From [Scytonema hofmanni] UTEX 2349 (lineage in GTDB: Bacteria; Cyanobacteriota; Cyanobacteriia; Cyanobacteriales; Nostocaceae): a stretch of 64,000 bases of DNA. Position 1 is the first letter of the stretch. Every line of letters starts with the position of its first letter. The notes under the pieces are model-generated. The model did not search any database and was not told the DNA's origin. It saw only the letters and a program-made list of their open reading frames with translations. Shown here piece after piece: positions 34,947 through 43,402 of the stretch. The translations under genes and the position numbers were made by a program. Location: assembly GCF_000582685.1 (NCBI RefSeq), contig NZ_KK073768.1, forward strand, positions 1,390,865 to 1,454,864, read 5' to 3'.

Positions 34947-35313
34947 TTGTTGTATAAATTTGCCAAATTACCCTTTCCCCCTCTTCCTTCATCTGCGTCT
35001 GATTAAGTAAATGTAAAATTACTGCCTTAGTTGTAAAGACTTTGTGATTTTTTTTTCACTTTCTAGAAAGATTTTTGTTCTAGAGTAACGTCTCTAGGCG
35101 TTTTCTGTCGGTAGCGAGTATTACTTAGGGCTGAGGTACTCGATAAATTATTTATGATATTATATCAGAAACATTACCGATAGTTTTGAGCGTCAAGAAT
35201 ACTCGGAGTGTTCATGAATATCACTTAAGAACTCTAGTTTTACACGGAGAAATAATCAATCCGATGTAGCTAGTAGCTAAATTATTCTCTAGGCAATGGT
35301 AAGGCGGGGCGTC
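34947..35313. other. Gene-free stretch
   Basis: Begins with a polypyrimidine CCCTTTCCCCCTCTTCC tract, then AT-rich sequence with the imperfect inverted pair TTCTAGAAAG / TTGTTCTAGAG near 35060-35085. Nothing coding; promoter of the next gene is expected near the right end. Confidence 0.5.
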
Positions 35314-35901
35314 ATGATAAAGGAGGCTACTCTTCAATCGAATAAAGTACCAACGTTTGAAGACCGTAAATTCTTACGTGGAAACTACATAAGTCTTGAA
35401 AAACAAACAATAGATTCAGCTTTGCCAAGTCAAAATCAAATAGATATTGACTCTGAACAGACAGCTGTACCTAGTTGTATTTATTTGAATTTAGAAGATT
35501 TGAAATGCTTTGAAGCTGTGGAACGACAATATGAGCGTTGGGGTGTAATATTTCATAATTCTATCGCAATACAACCCTCAAACCCAGCATTTCCAACTCA
35601 TTTGGGGCAGACAGTGTTGATGGGGTCGCCCAAAAGCGGATTTTTAGAAGCTACTTTCCTGCGTCCTGTCTGCTGGGTTAGTACGTTTGTCACAAGTTCG
35701 CAGCAGTTAGTACTTTGCGCTTACGATCGCCACAACCAACTACTCACCCAAACAGCACTACCAGCAGCTAATCTTGCCAACTCTGACTCGGCGCTGCCCC
35801 CCAGCACATTATTATCTTTAACAGCGAATGACATCTACCGCATTACCTTCAGCGCTTTTGATGGTCAATTCATCATTGATGGCTTTAGTTTCTGTTTTTA
35901 A
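35314..35901 (+). CDS. Hypothetical protein with beta-rich C-terminal domain
   Basis: About 195 residues from ATG 35314 (a start at 35296 is also possible). The first 60 residues are polar and probably disordered. The rest (IYLNLEDLKCFEAVERQYERWGVIFHNSIAIQPSNPAFP, then LEATFLRPVCWVSTFVTSSQQLVLCAYDRHNQLL and ITFSAFDGQFIIDGFSF) looks like an all-beta jelly-roll such as carbohydrate-binding or PEP-CTERM-associated domains, but there is no signal peptide or sorting tail. No family is assigned. Confidence 0.65.
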   Translation: MIKEATLQSNKVPTFEDRKFLRGNYISLEKQTIDSALPSQNQIDIDSEQTAVPSCIYLNLEDLKCFEAVERQYERWGVIFHNSIAIQPSNPAFPTHLGQTVLMGSPKSGFLEATFLRPVCWVSTFVTSSQQLVLCAYDRHNQLLTQTALPAANLANSDSALPPSTLLSLTANDIYRITFSAFDGQFIIDGFSFCF

Positions 35902-36048
35902 AACAAAACTGTAAAAACTCCTTGACAAAACCGTTATACCAGACTAAACACAGGTATCCTTGTAGAGTATATTGATTGTAAACTACATCCCAGATATCAG
36001 TGAAAACTGATATATTAGGCAATCTATTAATTCCCTTAGGTAAACACA

Positions 36049-36813
36049 GTGGCAGAGGCTTCATCTTCTTGGCAGCAATTGCTCAACCAGCTTGCAAAGT
36101 GGTCGCTTTTATTCAAGACAGGGAGAGCCACAAAGCAACGAAATTTTCAACTATACCGAGAACCTGGAGGATACTTAGGGTTTTTGACAATTGTCATTGC
36201 GATGCTTTTGTGGAACTGGAAACTTCTGTTGGCAATTCTTGTCGGCGTTGGGATAATGGTTTTGGTCTACTCAATGCAGCGGTGGGATTGGCGATCGCAT
36301 TGGTCAAAAATTCGTAAATTGTTCAACAGTCCCAACCGTCGGTTAGCTTTATCAGTTACAAGTGGCGGTATTGCCACCCTCAGCACTTACATGGCTGCTG
36401 CGATTTGGGTTGACTCCAACAGTCCTTGGATTGCTGCGGGTGCAATTTTGCAAGCTTTGGGCACACTGTTAACTATAATTTTATTAGTGTGGCAAATCGT
36501 CAGCTTTTACAGCATTCGAGAAGAAGAGCAACTAGATCGGTTATTGCTCACCTTGACAGAACAAGACCCCCTCAAGCGTTTGATTGCCCTGCGTCGGCTG
36601 ACCAAATTCGTGACCAATAACCGCATTGACTCTTCTGTACAGCAAAATATTATCGAATGCTTGCGACTTTTTATTAGTCGAGAAGAAGAAGTCATGATTC
36701 GCGAAGCTGCTTTTGAGAGTTTGCAAGCACTAGATTTAGTAGAACACATATCATCCAGTCCCGCAACTCCTTTAAAGCCTCTCTCCGCCAAAGTCAAACA
36801 GCATACATATTAG
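36049..36813 (+). CDS. Membrane protein with armadillo-like helical C-terminus
   Basis: 254 residues from GTG 36049. Spans lie at about residues 44-80 (GFLTIVIAMLLWNWKLLLAILVGVGIMVLVY, two closely packed) and 105-155 (IATLSTYMAAAIWV and AAGAILQALGTLLTIILLVWQIVSF). The soluble C-terminus (residues 160-240) is helical (DRLLLTLTEQDPLKRLIALRRLTKF, then SSVQQNIIECLRLFISREEEVMIREAAFESLQAL), with a HEAT/armadillo look. It resembles conserved cyanobacterial proteins of unknown function. Confidence 0.72.
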   Translation: MAEASSSWQQLLNQLAKWSLLFKTGRATKQRNFQLYREPGGYLGFLTIVIAMLLWNWKLLLAILVGVGIMVLVYSMQRWDWRSHWSKIRKLFNSPNRRLALSVTSGGIATLSTYMAAAIWVDSNSPWIAAGAILQALGTLLTIILLVWQIVSFYSIREEEQLDRLLLTLTEQDPLKRLIALRRLTKFVTNNRIDSSVQQNIIECLRLFISREEEVMIREAAFESLQALDLVEHISSSPATPLKPLSAKVKQHTY

Positions 36814-36935
36814 TTAGTTGATGGTTGATATTGGTGGTTGATGGTGGTTAGTTGATGGTTGATGGTTAATAGTGGATAACTGTTGACTTTTGACCATTGA
36901 CCATTGACCATCAACTATCAACCATCAACCAACTA
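36814..36935. repeat. GGTTGAT / CCATTGA heptamer arrays
   Basis: TTAGTTGATGGTTGAT-type units on the left and GACCATTGACCATTGACC-type units on the right are partly complementary, so the RNA could pair. Confidence 0.75.
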
Positions 36936-36984
36936 CTGTTGTTCCAAATACCGCCGTCACCTTAGAAAGGTGCGGCTACTCGAA

Positions 36985-37070
36985 CAAAGCCTGCCTTCGC
37001 AGGCTAAAGAAATCCAGCCTGCGAAGGCAGGCTTTGTTTGTATAGCCCCAGACTTCCAGTCTGAGGGCTA
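36985..37070. repeat. Two strong hairpins: dispersed palindromic repeat
   Basis: A 21-bp perfect inverted repeat (CAAAGCCTGCCTTCGCAGG... with its complement at 37016-37036) is followed by AGCCCCAGAC / GTCTGAGGGCT. This is a common cyanobacterial dispersed repeat; it also lies between convergent genes, so it could work as a two-way terminator. Confidence 0.75.
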
Positions 37071-37091
37071 TTTCTTGGCGCAGGGCGATTA

Positions 37092-37844
37092 TTAACTAAT
37101 TGCGCCTCTTGCCGTTAACCGATAAACTACAGCTTTCCAAGCAAATTCCGGCAAAGCTAACATGCGGCGCCAGCGCCAAGGTTCTTGATAAAGCCGATAC
37201 AGCCATTCGAGATTATTATCTCCCAACCAAGCAGGAGCGCGAGATTTCGTCCCCGACCAAATATCAAAACTACCACCAACACCGATCCAAATGGCTTGCG
37301 GACACAAATGTCGGTTTTGAGCAATCCATAACTCTTGACGCGGGACTCCCAAACCGACAAAAATCACTTGAGGCTGTAATTGACTAAGAGTTTGTCGTAA
37401 TTTTTCTTCTTCTTCTGGGGAATGATAACCAGAGTGAGTACCTGCTATACGCAATTTCGGTAATTGAGAAAGCCAAAACTCTGCCGCTGTTGCAGCCACT
37501 TTTGGCGCACCTCCATAGAAAAACACTTTTGCGTCAGTATGACGCTCAAGTTCTTGCAACAGTTTTTCTGATAGCTCAATTCCTGGACAACGTTGTACTT
37601 TTTGCCTTAATAGTAACTGTAAGTATAGAACTACCCCCGCTCCGTCTGGAATTACTAATTCAGCAGCTTGAATCACCTTAGCTAAAGACGTATTCCGTTC
37701 TGCTTGCATAGTCATTTCTGCATTTAGCGTTACCACATGAGCTCCCTTACCTTGTTGCAGTCGTTCTAGCAACCAGTTCGGATAGTTAGTCATTAAATGA
37801 ATCGGTAGCCCCAAAACCGAAAACACTTTATAGGGTTTAGACAT
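37092..37844 (-). CDS. WecG/TagA/CpsF-family glycosyltransferase
   Basis: About 250 residues from ATG 37844. It contains the family's blocks in order: VVTLNAEMTMQAERN near residue 38 (N-terminal catalytic Asn region), AELVIPDGAGVVLY near 62 with the conserved Asp, VFFYGGAPKVAATAAEF near 110, IFVGLGVPRQELWIAQN near 163, and WIGVGGSFDIWSGTKSRAPAWLG near 185. Members transfer N-acetylmannosamine or a related sugar to a lipid-linked GlcNAc in surface polysaccharide or wall teichoic acid synthesis. No other polysaccharide gene is next to it. Confidence 0.9.
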   Translation of the reverse strand: MSKPYKVFSVLGLPIHLMTNYPNWLLERLQQGKGAHVVTLNAEMTMQAERNTSLAKVIQAAELVIPDGAGVVLYLQLLLRQKVQRCPGIELSEKLLQELERHTDAKVFFYGGAPKVAATAAEFWLSQLPKLRIAGTHSGYHSPEEEEKLRQTLSQLQPQVIFVGLGVPRQELWIAQNRHLCPQAIWIGVGGSFDIWSGTKSRAPAWLGDNNLEWLYRLYQEPWRWRRMLALPEFAWKAVVYRLTARGAIS

Positions 37845-37886
37845 AGCCAAGTAATCTAATCTCGTCCCAATCGTAGTTAAGCGTAG

Positions 37887-38150
37887 CTAACAGTAGCTAT
37901 AAGCATCTTTTGAATGATACTTTTTAAAATCAATCAATTGTCCGCCTATGCGTTTCCCATTTACCCTAATTTCTAGTCGCGTGGCGGATTGTACTACAAC
38001 CCTACCCGTAGCACCTTTACAATAAGCAAAATCACCAGTTTTCCAGCTATGGGGATGTTTTTTGCGAGGTTCTGAGCATGGAAAGCCAAACTTGTTTACC
38101 CGGCACAACCTCACACCAAGTCCATCGAACGATAGTCTATCAAATTTGTT
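37887..38150 (-). pseudogene. C-terminal fragment of an IscB-like (RRXRR/HNH) protein
   Basis: Roughly 87 codons before the stop at 37887. The order CRVNKFGFP, then WKTGDFAY, then KGATGRVVVQSATRLEIRV, then the final FKKYHSKDAYSY, matches what I recall of the C-terminus of IscB nucleases (C-R-x-D-K-Y-G-F-P, Q-T-G-D, G-R-V-x-V-R, H-R-x-D-G-Y-x-Y). The RuvC-I, bridge helix, HNH and most of the RuvC regions are missing; upstream sequence (38150-38219) is unrelated repeat DNA that keeps the frame open. It is a decayed relic of an IS200/IS605-superfamily OMEGA element. Confidence 0.65.
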
Positions 38151-38463
38151 CCTCTCTTCCCCACCAAGAGCGCCAGTCGGCTCAGGGTCAGAAACCTCCC
38201 CACGGAGAAAAGCTCCCAACTCCCTATTCTCCCATGCCCGATTCCCGTTAAACTAATTGATATTGAGTGCTTCTATTTGTGGCAAAGTTGCCCTGATTTT
38301 ATTGTTAGTCATGTTCGCATCAAGAAGAAATACCTAAAATATAGGCAATCTTCTTATGTATCTGACTTACAAAGCACCTTTATCTGTTTTAAAACTGCAT
38401 CTCGTAGGACTTTTAGTAAATTCAATTTTACAGTTAAAGTAGTGTAACGGGCGAAAGTTGATT

Positions 38464-39183
38464 ATGAGTAAAATTCGTGTGGCTCTGATTGAAGATCATG
38501 ACCTAACCCGTGTGGGTATTAAGACAGCACTACTACAAAAGGATGAAATTGAAATTGTCGGCGAAGCTGCAACTGCGGCTGAAGGAATGAAAATGTTAAA
38601 AACGTTACATCCCGATGTCGCTATTATAGATATTGGTTTACCAGATAAGGATGGCATTGAGCTAACACGCGATGTTAAATCTAGTGGTAATAAAGAAAAC
38701 TTAGAAATCAAAGTGTTAATTTTGACATTGCGGGATAATAAAGAAGCGGTGCTAGCGGCTTTTGCGGCTGGGGCTGATTCCTACTGTATGAAAGATATCG
38801 GGTTTGATAATTTACTCGAAGCAGTGCGAGTGACTTACAATGGCAACTCTTGGATCGATCCAGCGATCGCTCGCATCGTTTTACAACAAGCACAACAAAA
38901 TCCACCCAAGCCAGAAGTGCCATCAGTAGATAGTAAGAGTTTTGCCCTCAAATCTGATTCTCTCGAAAATGATGAAATTATTGACCCATACACCCTGACA
39001 GAAAGAGAGTTAGAAGTGTTACAGTTGATTGTCGAAGGTTGCAGTAATGCATTAATCGCCGAAAGACTATACATTACCGTCGGAACGGTGAAAACTCATG
39101 TCCGAAATATTTTGAATAAGCTATGCGCTGATGACCGCACCCAAGCGGCAGTCAGAGCCTTGCGTTCTGGTTTAGTGGGATAA
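38464..39183 (+). CDS. NarL/FixJ-family response regulator
   Basis: About 239 residues from ATG 38464. Receiver domain at residues 1-120: VALIEDHDLTR acidic pair, VAIIDIGLPDKDG with the phospho-acceptor Asp near 53, and LILTLRDN / YCMKDI with the conserved Lys. An Ala/Pro/Ser-rich linker follows. The C-terminal LuxR-type HTH reads LTERELEVLQLIVEGCSNALIAERLYITVGTVKTHVRNILNKL. A DNA-binding transcription regulator with no sensor kinase adjacent. Targets unknown. Confidence 0.93.
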   Translation: MSKIRVALIEDHDLTRVGIKTALLQKDEIEIVGEAATAAEGMKMLKTLHPDVAIIDIGLPDKDGIELTRDVKSSGNKENLEIKVLILTLRDNKEAVLAAFAAGADSYCMKDIGFDNLLEAVRVTYNGNSWIDPAIARIVLQQAQQNPPKPEVPSVDSKSFALKSDSLENDEIIDPYTLTERELEVLQLIVEGCSNALIAERLYITVGTVKTHVRNILNKLCADDRTQAAVRALRSGLVG

Positions 39184-39534
39184 AGTTAATTGCAAACCCT
39201 GGCAAACTTTGGCGATTAAAGGTAAGTTTACAGCTTTGAGGAATTTATACCTTCAAAGTGGGTATCTTCAATAAAGTAACCTTCCCCCGGAAGAGAGCAC
39301 GGGGGGTTTCACCAAAAGTTCAGAGGTGTATAAATGCTGACTTTTTTATTGTTTTGTTAATTATCGGTTGAGATAAATAAAGTAGCATCTGCTACATAAA
39401 ATCTAGACAAAGCTAGACATTACTTGACGTTTCAACGGGAGCATGGAAGCAGTTATCCCTTAACGTCCACAAGACGGTTTAGCGCAAGCGTATTGCATAT
39501 TTTTGGAGATTTTGAGATGTATTTAAATCTCGGT
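39184..39534. other. Intergenic stretch between response regulator and IS relic
   Basis: Contains a G/C hairpin CCCCCG / CGGGGG near 39284-39305 followed by GTTTC, a possible weak terminator for the response regulator gene. Nothing else recognised. Confidence 0.45.
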
Positions 39535-39893
39535 GGGCATCCTAGTGAACTACCCCACAGTAAGACGGACGGGGCTTCCCAATTCATCGGGAACAGCCTC
39601 CAGAACTTCGTAGTACTAGAAAGTCTGACGTTCCCTCCAAGGGCAGGAGTCCTGGTTCCCAAGACCCAAATCTTTCTCTTGCGACACTTACCTATACAGC
39701 TTGGTTTTCGCTTACGGCATTGGTGGTCAAGACCCAATAATTCTATCAGAAAATTTTGGTGCTTCGTCATACATCCAGTATTTGTTTTTGCTTCAGCAAA
39801 AAAACAATACTGGATGCAATCCTCACCCCACGCTCACAATCCCCACCTTATAAGTACATTGAAGGTGGGGACTTCCGCGACACGTTAAAGAAT
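39535..39893 (-). mobile_element. Relic(s) of IS200/IS605-type elements
   Basis: Two end-like hairpins are present. On the minus strand the first reads GGAAGCCCCGTCC, a loop, and GTGGGGTAGTTCACTAGG (39535-39590); the second reads CGGAAGTCCCCACCTT, a loop, and AAGGTGGGG (39848-39883). Both follow the GAAG-C-C-C-stem form of the 32733 relic. Between them is a long inverted repeat (39772-39816, CATCCAGTATTTG / CAATACTGGATG). A 154-codon frame crosses the area but has no coding character. The call is by recalled resemblance. Confidence 0.5.
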
Positions 39894-39912
39894 CTGAAAT
39901 ATAAAATCAAAT

Positions 39913-41583
39913 ATGAGTGAGACAGATGTAGGCAAACTAAAGCTCATGGTGCTGGATGACGAGCCAGATAACTTAGATTTACTCTACCGCACTTTTAGGC
40001 GAGATTTTCAAGTATATAGAGCAAGTCACGCACTAGAAGCTATCGAAATTTTAGACAGAGAAGGCGAAATGGCTGTAATTATCTCTGACCAAAGAATGCC
40101 AGAGATGAACGGCACAGAATTTTTCAGTCGCACGGTAGATCGCTTTCCGGATACGATTCGGATTTTGCTGACAGGCTTTACTGATGTGGAGGATTTGGTA
40201 GAGGCAATCAACTCCGGTCAGGTGTTTAAGTATATCATTAAACCCTGGAATCCGGAGCGCCTCAAAGCAATAGTTGGGCAAGCGGCTGATACATATATGG
40301 TGTTGAAGAAACGCACCCACGAGTTGCGTCGCGCTTTGCGGCGAGAATCTTTGTTTAATGCGGTGACTACAGCAATTCGCGAGTCTCTGGATTATAGCAG
40401 TATGCTGCAAAAGATTGTCACCACCATTGGAGAGACATTTGAAGCCACTTGTTGTTTACTCAAACCAGTGGAAAGCGATCGCCTCACCCTAGATGAGTTT
40501 TCTTACCAAAACCCCAAAGTTCCCATCAATTGCTGCACCTTTGACCCCAGCTTGTTGATTGAAAAAGTTCTTGAAACCCATCAATATCAGGTATCTACAA
40601 ATACACAAGACGGCTGCTGTTATCAACTAGTTGTGCCTATAAGCTATCAGAAACATTTGCTAGCAGTTCTTGCCTTATATCAAAAAGGAGGTGATCGCAC
40701 TTGGGGAGATGAAGATATCCAACTAATTGCCGGAGTCGCCGAACAAGCAGCTTTAGCCCTCTCCCAAGCAAAACTCTACCAACATCTCCAAGAAAAGCAA
40801 CAACAAATCAGCACCGAGTTAGAAGTTGCCCGCCAAATTCAAAATAACCTCCTGCGCCAAAGCTTACCTGAAATCAAAGGCGCGAAAATTCAAGCTTGCT
40901 GCTACCCCGCTCGCGAAGTAGGAGGAGATTTTTTTGAAGTTTTTGCTCATCCCAAAGGTGATTTGTGGTTAGCAGTCGGTGACGTTTCCGGCAAAGGTGT
41001 CCCAGCGGCTTTATTCATGTCAAGTGCTATTTCCGTTTTGCGCCGCGAATTATCTGTAGAATTGCCACCGTCGCCAAACGTAATTATGCAAAATCTCAAC
41101 CATGCTTTGTCTGAGGACTTGATCAGCAACAATTGCTTCATCACCCTCGTCTTAGCTTGTTATACCCCCACCACTAGGAAACTAATTTACGCAAACGCCG
41201 GTCACATATATCCCATGCATTGGACAGCAGGGGCAAATTTGGCAGAAAATCCCAATTATCTCAAGGTACGCAGCATTCCTTTAGGTATTTTACCCAAATG
41301 GCAAGCACAGTCTGGTCAATTACTTCTTTCATCTGGAGATACCTTGTTACTTGCTAGTGATGGTATTACTGAAGCAATGGTCTTAAACCAGACGCAGTTA
41401 AACAAGAAAACTGTGGATGGCACGCAGCCAGCTACCCATTCTATGTTAAATCAAGAAGGTCTTTGGCAACTCTTAAAAAGTGAGCCTAAACCACTTTCTC
41501 TCAACCATTTGCTAGCCCGCATCCAAGCAGATAACAACGTTCAAGAAGATGACCAAACTATTCTCTCACTGGAGGTTATGTAA
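39913..41583 (+). CDS. Response regulator fused to GAF and SpoIIE-type PP2C phosphatase
   Basis: 556 residues, ATG 39913. Receiver domain first (MVLDDEPDN, then VIISDQRMPEMNG with the phospho-Asp near residue 58, TGFTD, and YIIKPWNPERL with the Lys). A GAF-like domain follows at about 150-290 (MLQKIVTTIGETFEATCCLL to DIQLIAGVAEQAALALSQ), then a coiled-coil and a PP2C/SpoIIE domain at 300-555 with VGGDFFEVF, VGDVSGKGVPAALFMS and LLLASDGITEA. Such proteins (RsbU/RsbP logic) dephosphorylate an anti-sigma antagonist when activated. The next gene, 3 bases on, is the likely partner kinase. Confidence 0.92.
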   Translation: MSETDVGKLKLMVLDDEPDNLDLLYRTFRRDFQVYRASHALEAIEILDREGEMAVIISDQRMPEMNGTEFFSRTVDRFPDTIRILLTGFTDVEDLVEAINSGQVFKYIIKPWNPERLKAIVGQAADTYMVLKKRTHELRRALRRESLFNAVTTAIRESLDYSSMLQKIVTTIGETFEATCCLLKPVESDRLTLDEFSYQNPKVPINCCTFDPSLLIEKVLETHQYQVSTNTQDGCCYQLVVPISYQKHLLAVLALYQKGGDRTWGDEDIQLIAGVAEQAALALSQAKLYQHLQEKQQQISTELEVARQIQNNLLRQSLPEIKGAKIQACCYPAREVGGDFFEVFAHPKGDLWLAVGDVSGKGVPAALFMSSAISVLRRELSVELPPSPNVIMQNLNHALSEDLISNNCFITLVLACYTPTTRKLIYANAGHIYPMHWTAGANLAENPNYLKVRSIPLGILPKWQAQSGQLLLSSGDTLLLASDGITEAMVLNQTQLNKKTVDGTQPATHSMLNQEGLWQLLKSEPKPLSLNHLLARIQADNNVQEDDQTILSLEVM

Positions 41584-41586
41584 GCA

Positions 41587-42012
41587 ATGAAAAGTGAGCT
41601 TCATGTACCAAGTGACTTAAAGTTTTTAAGCATTGTGGAAACCTGGTTGTTAGGATGCTTACAAATCCATCTAAAAGAGACAGTTGATTGGTCAGAGGTA
41701 TCAAATCGTTTGCGGCTAGCGTTGGTGGAAGCTTACTCGAATGTAGTACGTCACGCTCACAAAGATCAGCCCAATGCGCCAGTTTTAATTCGCTTGGAAT
41801 TCAAAGACCATAACATAGCCTTAGAAGTTTGGGATCGCGGTAACGGCTTTGATATGTCCAGCTACTTTCCTCCCAACCCACTGGACAAACAAGAAGGTGG
41901 TTATGGTTGGCTGATTATGCATCGTTTAATGGATAAAGTAGAATACCAGTTGCAGTGTGATGGTGGTAACTGTCTTAAGTTAGAAGTCACTCTGTCTGAA
42001 CTAGATAAATAA
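41587..42012 (+). CDS. Anti-sigma-factor-type serine kinase (RsbW-like ATP-binding protein)
   Basis: 141 residues, ATG 41587, 3 bases after the phosphatase gene, so clearly one operon. The GHKL ATPase fold is visible: N-box LRLALVEAYSNVVRHAHKD near residue 40, G1 box VWDRGNGFD near 85, and G2 box EGGYGWLIMHRLMDKVEYQ near 108. Partner-switching kinases of this kind phosphorylate an STAS antagonist and bind a sigma factor or other target. No STAS antagonist gene lies beside it, so the third partner is elsewhere. Confidence 0.9.
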   Translation: MKSELHVPSDLKFLSIVETWLLGCLQIHLKETVDWSEVSNRLRLALVEAYSNVVRHAHKDQPNAPVLIRLEFKDHNIALEVWDRGNGFDMSSYFPPNPLDKQEGGYGWLIMHRLMDKVEYQLQCDGGNCLKLEVTLSELDK

Positions 42013-42040
42013 GCCAGAAAATTGAAAAAACTACAATGTT

Positions 42041-42093
42041 GGGCATTGGGCAATGGGCATTGGGCAATGGGCAATGGGCAATGGGCATTGGGC
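42041..42093. repeat. GGGCATT / GGGCAAT heptamer array
   Basis: Seven to eight tandem units, the same family as the array at 1762 in complement. Confidence 0.85.
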
Positions 42094-42191
42094 AGGTGAA
42101 GTTCACAAATCTTCTTTTTATTCCCCTTTTCCCTTTCCTCCTCTTCAAATTCCCACTATCAACTATCCACTAACTCCTAACCCGTATCCTG

Positions 42192-42617
42192 TCATCGTCG
42201 CAGATTTAGCAATTCTTGAGGAGAAGCTAAAAGTTTGATTTTGGTAAATTGAATTTGCCGTTGTTGGTTGAGGATAAACAGCCACATGACGTTGACACCG
42301 CACCAAGTAGTTTGTGCTTTTCCACTTACGTGAAATTCGATTTGATTATTATCCAAATTTTTGGCTATTTCTTGACAGGGTTCCGCTTTAATGCCTTGAG
42401 CTTCTTGTTTTAAATAGGCTGCGATCGCATCTTGCCCCACAATACCAGATTCAAAAGGCGGTTGGATCACACCATCCGACGCAAACAAGCGAGCAACCTC
42501 ATCAAACTCTCCTGCGTTTAAACTTTCAAAATAACGCAGTATCACAGGTTCAGTAATTCCCTCTATCTGGAATTTATCAGCTTGGGTAGTAACAATAGTT
42601 GATTTTTCGGAAAACAT
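42192..42617 (-). CDS. Orange-carotenoid-protein C-terminal-domain homologue (CTDH)
   Basis: 141 residues in the NTF2-like fold. The sequence IEGITEPVILRYFESLNAGEFDEVARLFASDGVIQPPFESGIVGQDAIAAYL, then GKAQTTWCGVNVMWLFILN and the C-terminal LLASPQELLNL, parallels the C-terminal domain of the orange carotenoid protein. Stand-alone CTDHs bind a keto-carotenoid, quench singlet oxygen and hand the pigment to helical carotenoid proteins. One Cys is seen (in TTWCGVN); dimerising cysteines are known in some CTDHs, but I cannot say whether this one corresponds. No helical carotenoid protein gene is in the window. Confidence 0.82.
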   Translation of the reverse strand: MFSEKSTIVTTQADKFQIEGITEPVILRYFESLNAGEFDEVARLFASDGVIQPPFESGIVGQDAIAAYLKQEAQGIKAEPCQEIAKNLDNNQIEFHVSGKAQTTWCGVNVMWLFILNQQRQIQFTKIKLLASPQELLNLRR

Positions 42618-42830
42618 ATGTTAATGACGGTAGTGATATAAGTGAAGATTTCATCAATCTAGAATTAAAAGCTACAGAAAACCTGCTACTAAAGAAGTAT
42701 TTTAGAGAATGAAAAAAGCCGTACTTAGTTTTTTTGCATCTCCTGTTTTTGTCTAGCAACACGCTGATTACAGTGGCAAATGAAGAGTAGTGTTAGGATA
42801 TTGTAGTCGGCGCTCTAATTCCCGCTGTAA

Positions 42831-43319
42831 ATGGACAAAGCATTAGATGAAACGCTTTCTTTTCAGATTGCTCAAAGTGTAAAAAGCAAAGCTAGAACTC
42901 CGTTTGACAATGCTTACAAAGCAGCATTAGCCACTGAGGGAGCAACTTATGTGCAAGGCTTTTTAGTTATTGGTCGCAAGTCTTACAAACCGATTGAACA
43001 TGCTTGGATTGAGTTAAGCGATACCGACTGCAACGACTCTGTTGTCAGCATTATCGATCCTACCCTACCGCACCTGAATAAAAACGAGCAAGAATTCTGG
43101 TACTTTCCAGCACAAAGCTTGAGTGTGAAAAAACTGAAAGCGATAATCGAAGAATCGAAAGAAGATTATCCAGAAGACGAACCGCTACCAGTTTATGGTG
43201 CAGCACCTTATGAATATTATGGTGATGTAATGTTAGGTGGTAAAGACTACTTAGATGCATATCAAGCAGCAGAAGCTAAGTCTCAAGAATTGAATAAACC
43301 AAACCTCGACGTTAACTAA
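42831..43319 (+). CDS. Cyanobacterial hypothetical protein
   Basis: 162 residues, ATG 42831. Acidic, soluble, no membrane span. The middle (GATYVQGFLVIGRKSYKPIEHAWIELSD, then VVSIIDPTLPHLNKNEQEFWYFPAQSLSV) looks like a small alpha/beta domain of the type found next to DUF-type peptidases, but I do not recognise it. Followed by a CAACTAA heptamer array. Confidence 0.65.
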   Translation: MDKALDETLSFQIAQSVKSKARTPFDNAYKAALATEGATYVQGFLVIGRKSYKPIEHAWIELSDTDCNDSVVSIIDPTLPHLNKNEQEFWYFPAQSLSVKKLKAIIEESKEDYPEDEPLPVYGAAPYEYYGDVMLGGKDYLDAYQAAEAKSQELNKPNLDVN

Positions 43320-43402
43320 CAACTAACATTGTACAGACGCGATGTTTCTCGCGTCTCCATCAACCAACAACTAACAACTAACCACTAACCACTAACAACT
43401 TT

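Noticed and set aside
36000..36317. 105-codon plus-strand frame overlapping the armadillo-type membrane protein gene
   Set aside because: Another frame of the same DNA; the frame at 36049 has proper membrane spans and coding character.
39424..39888. 154-codon frame after the NarL regulator
   Set aside because: No family resemblance, irregular composition, and it overlaps hairpins of IS200/IS605-like relics.
40051..40410. 119-codon minus-strand frame inside the SpoIIE phosphatase gene
   Set aside because: Shadow of a strongly supported gene on the other strand.
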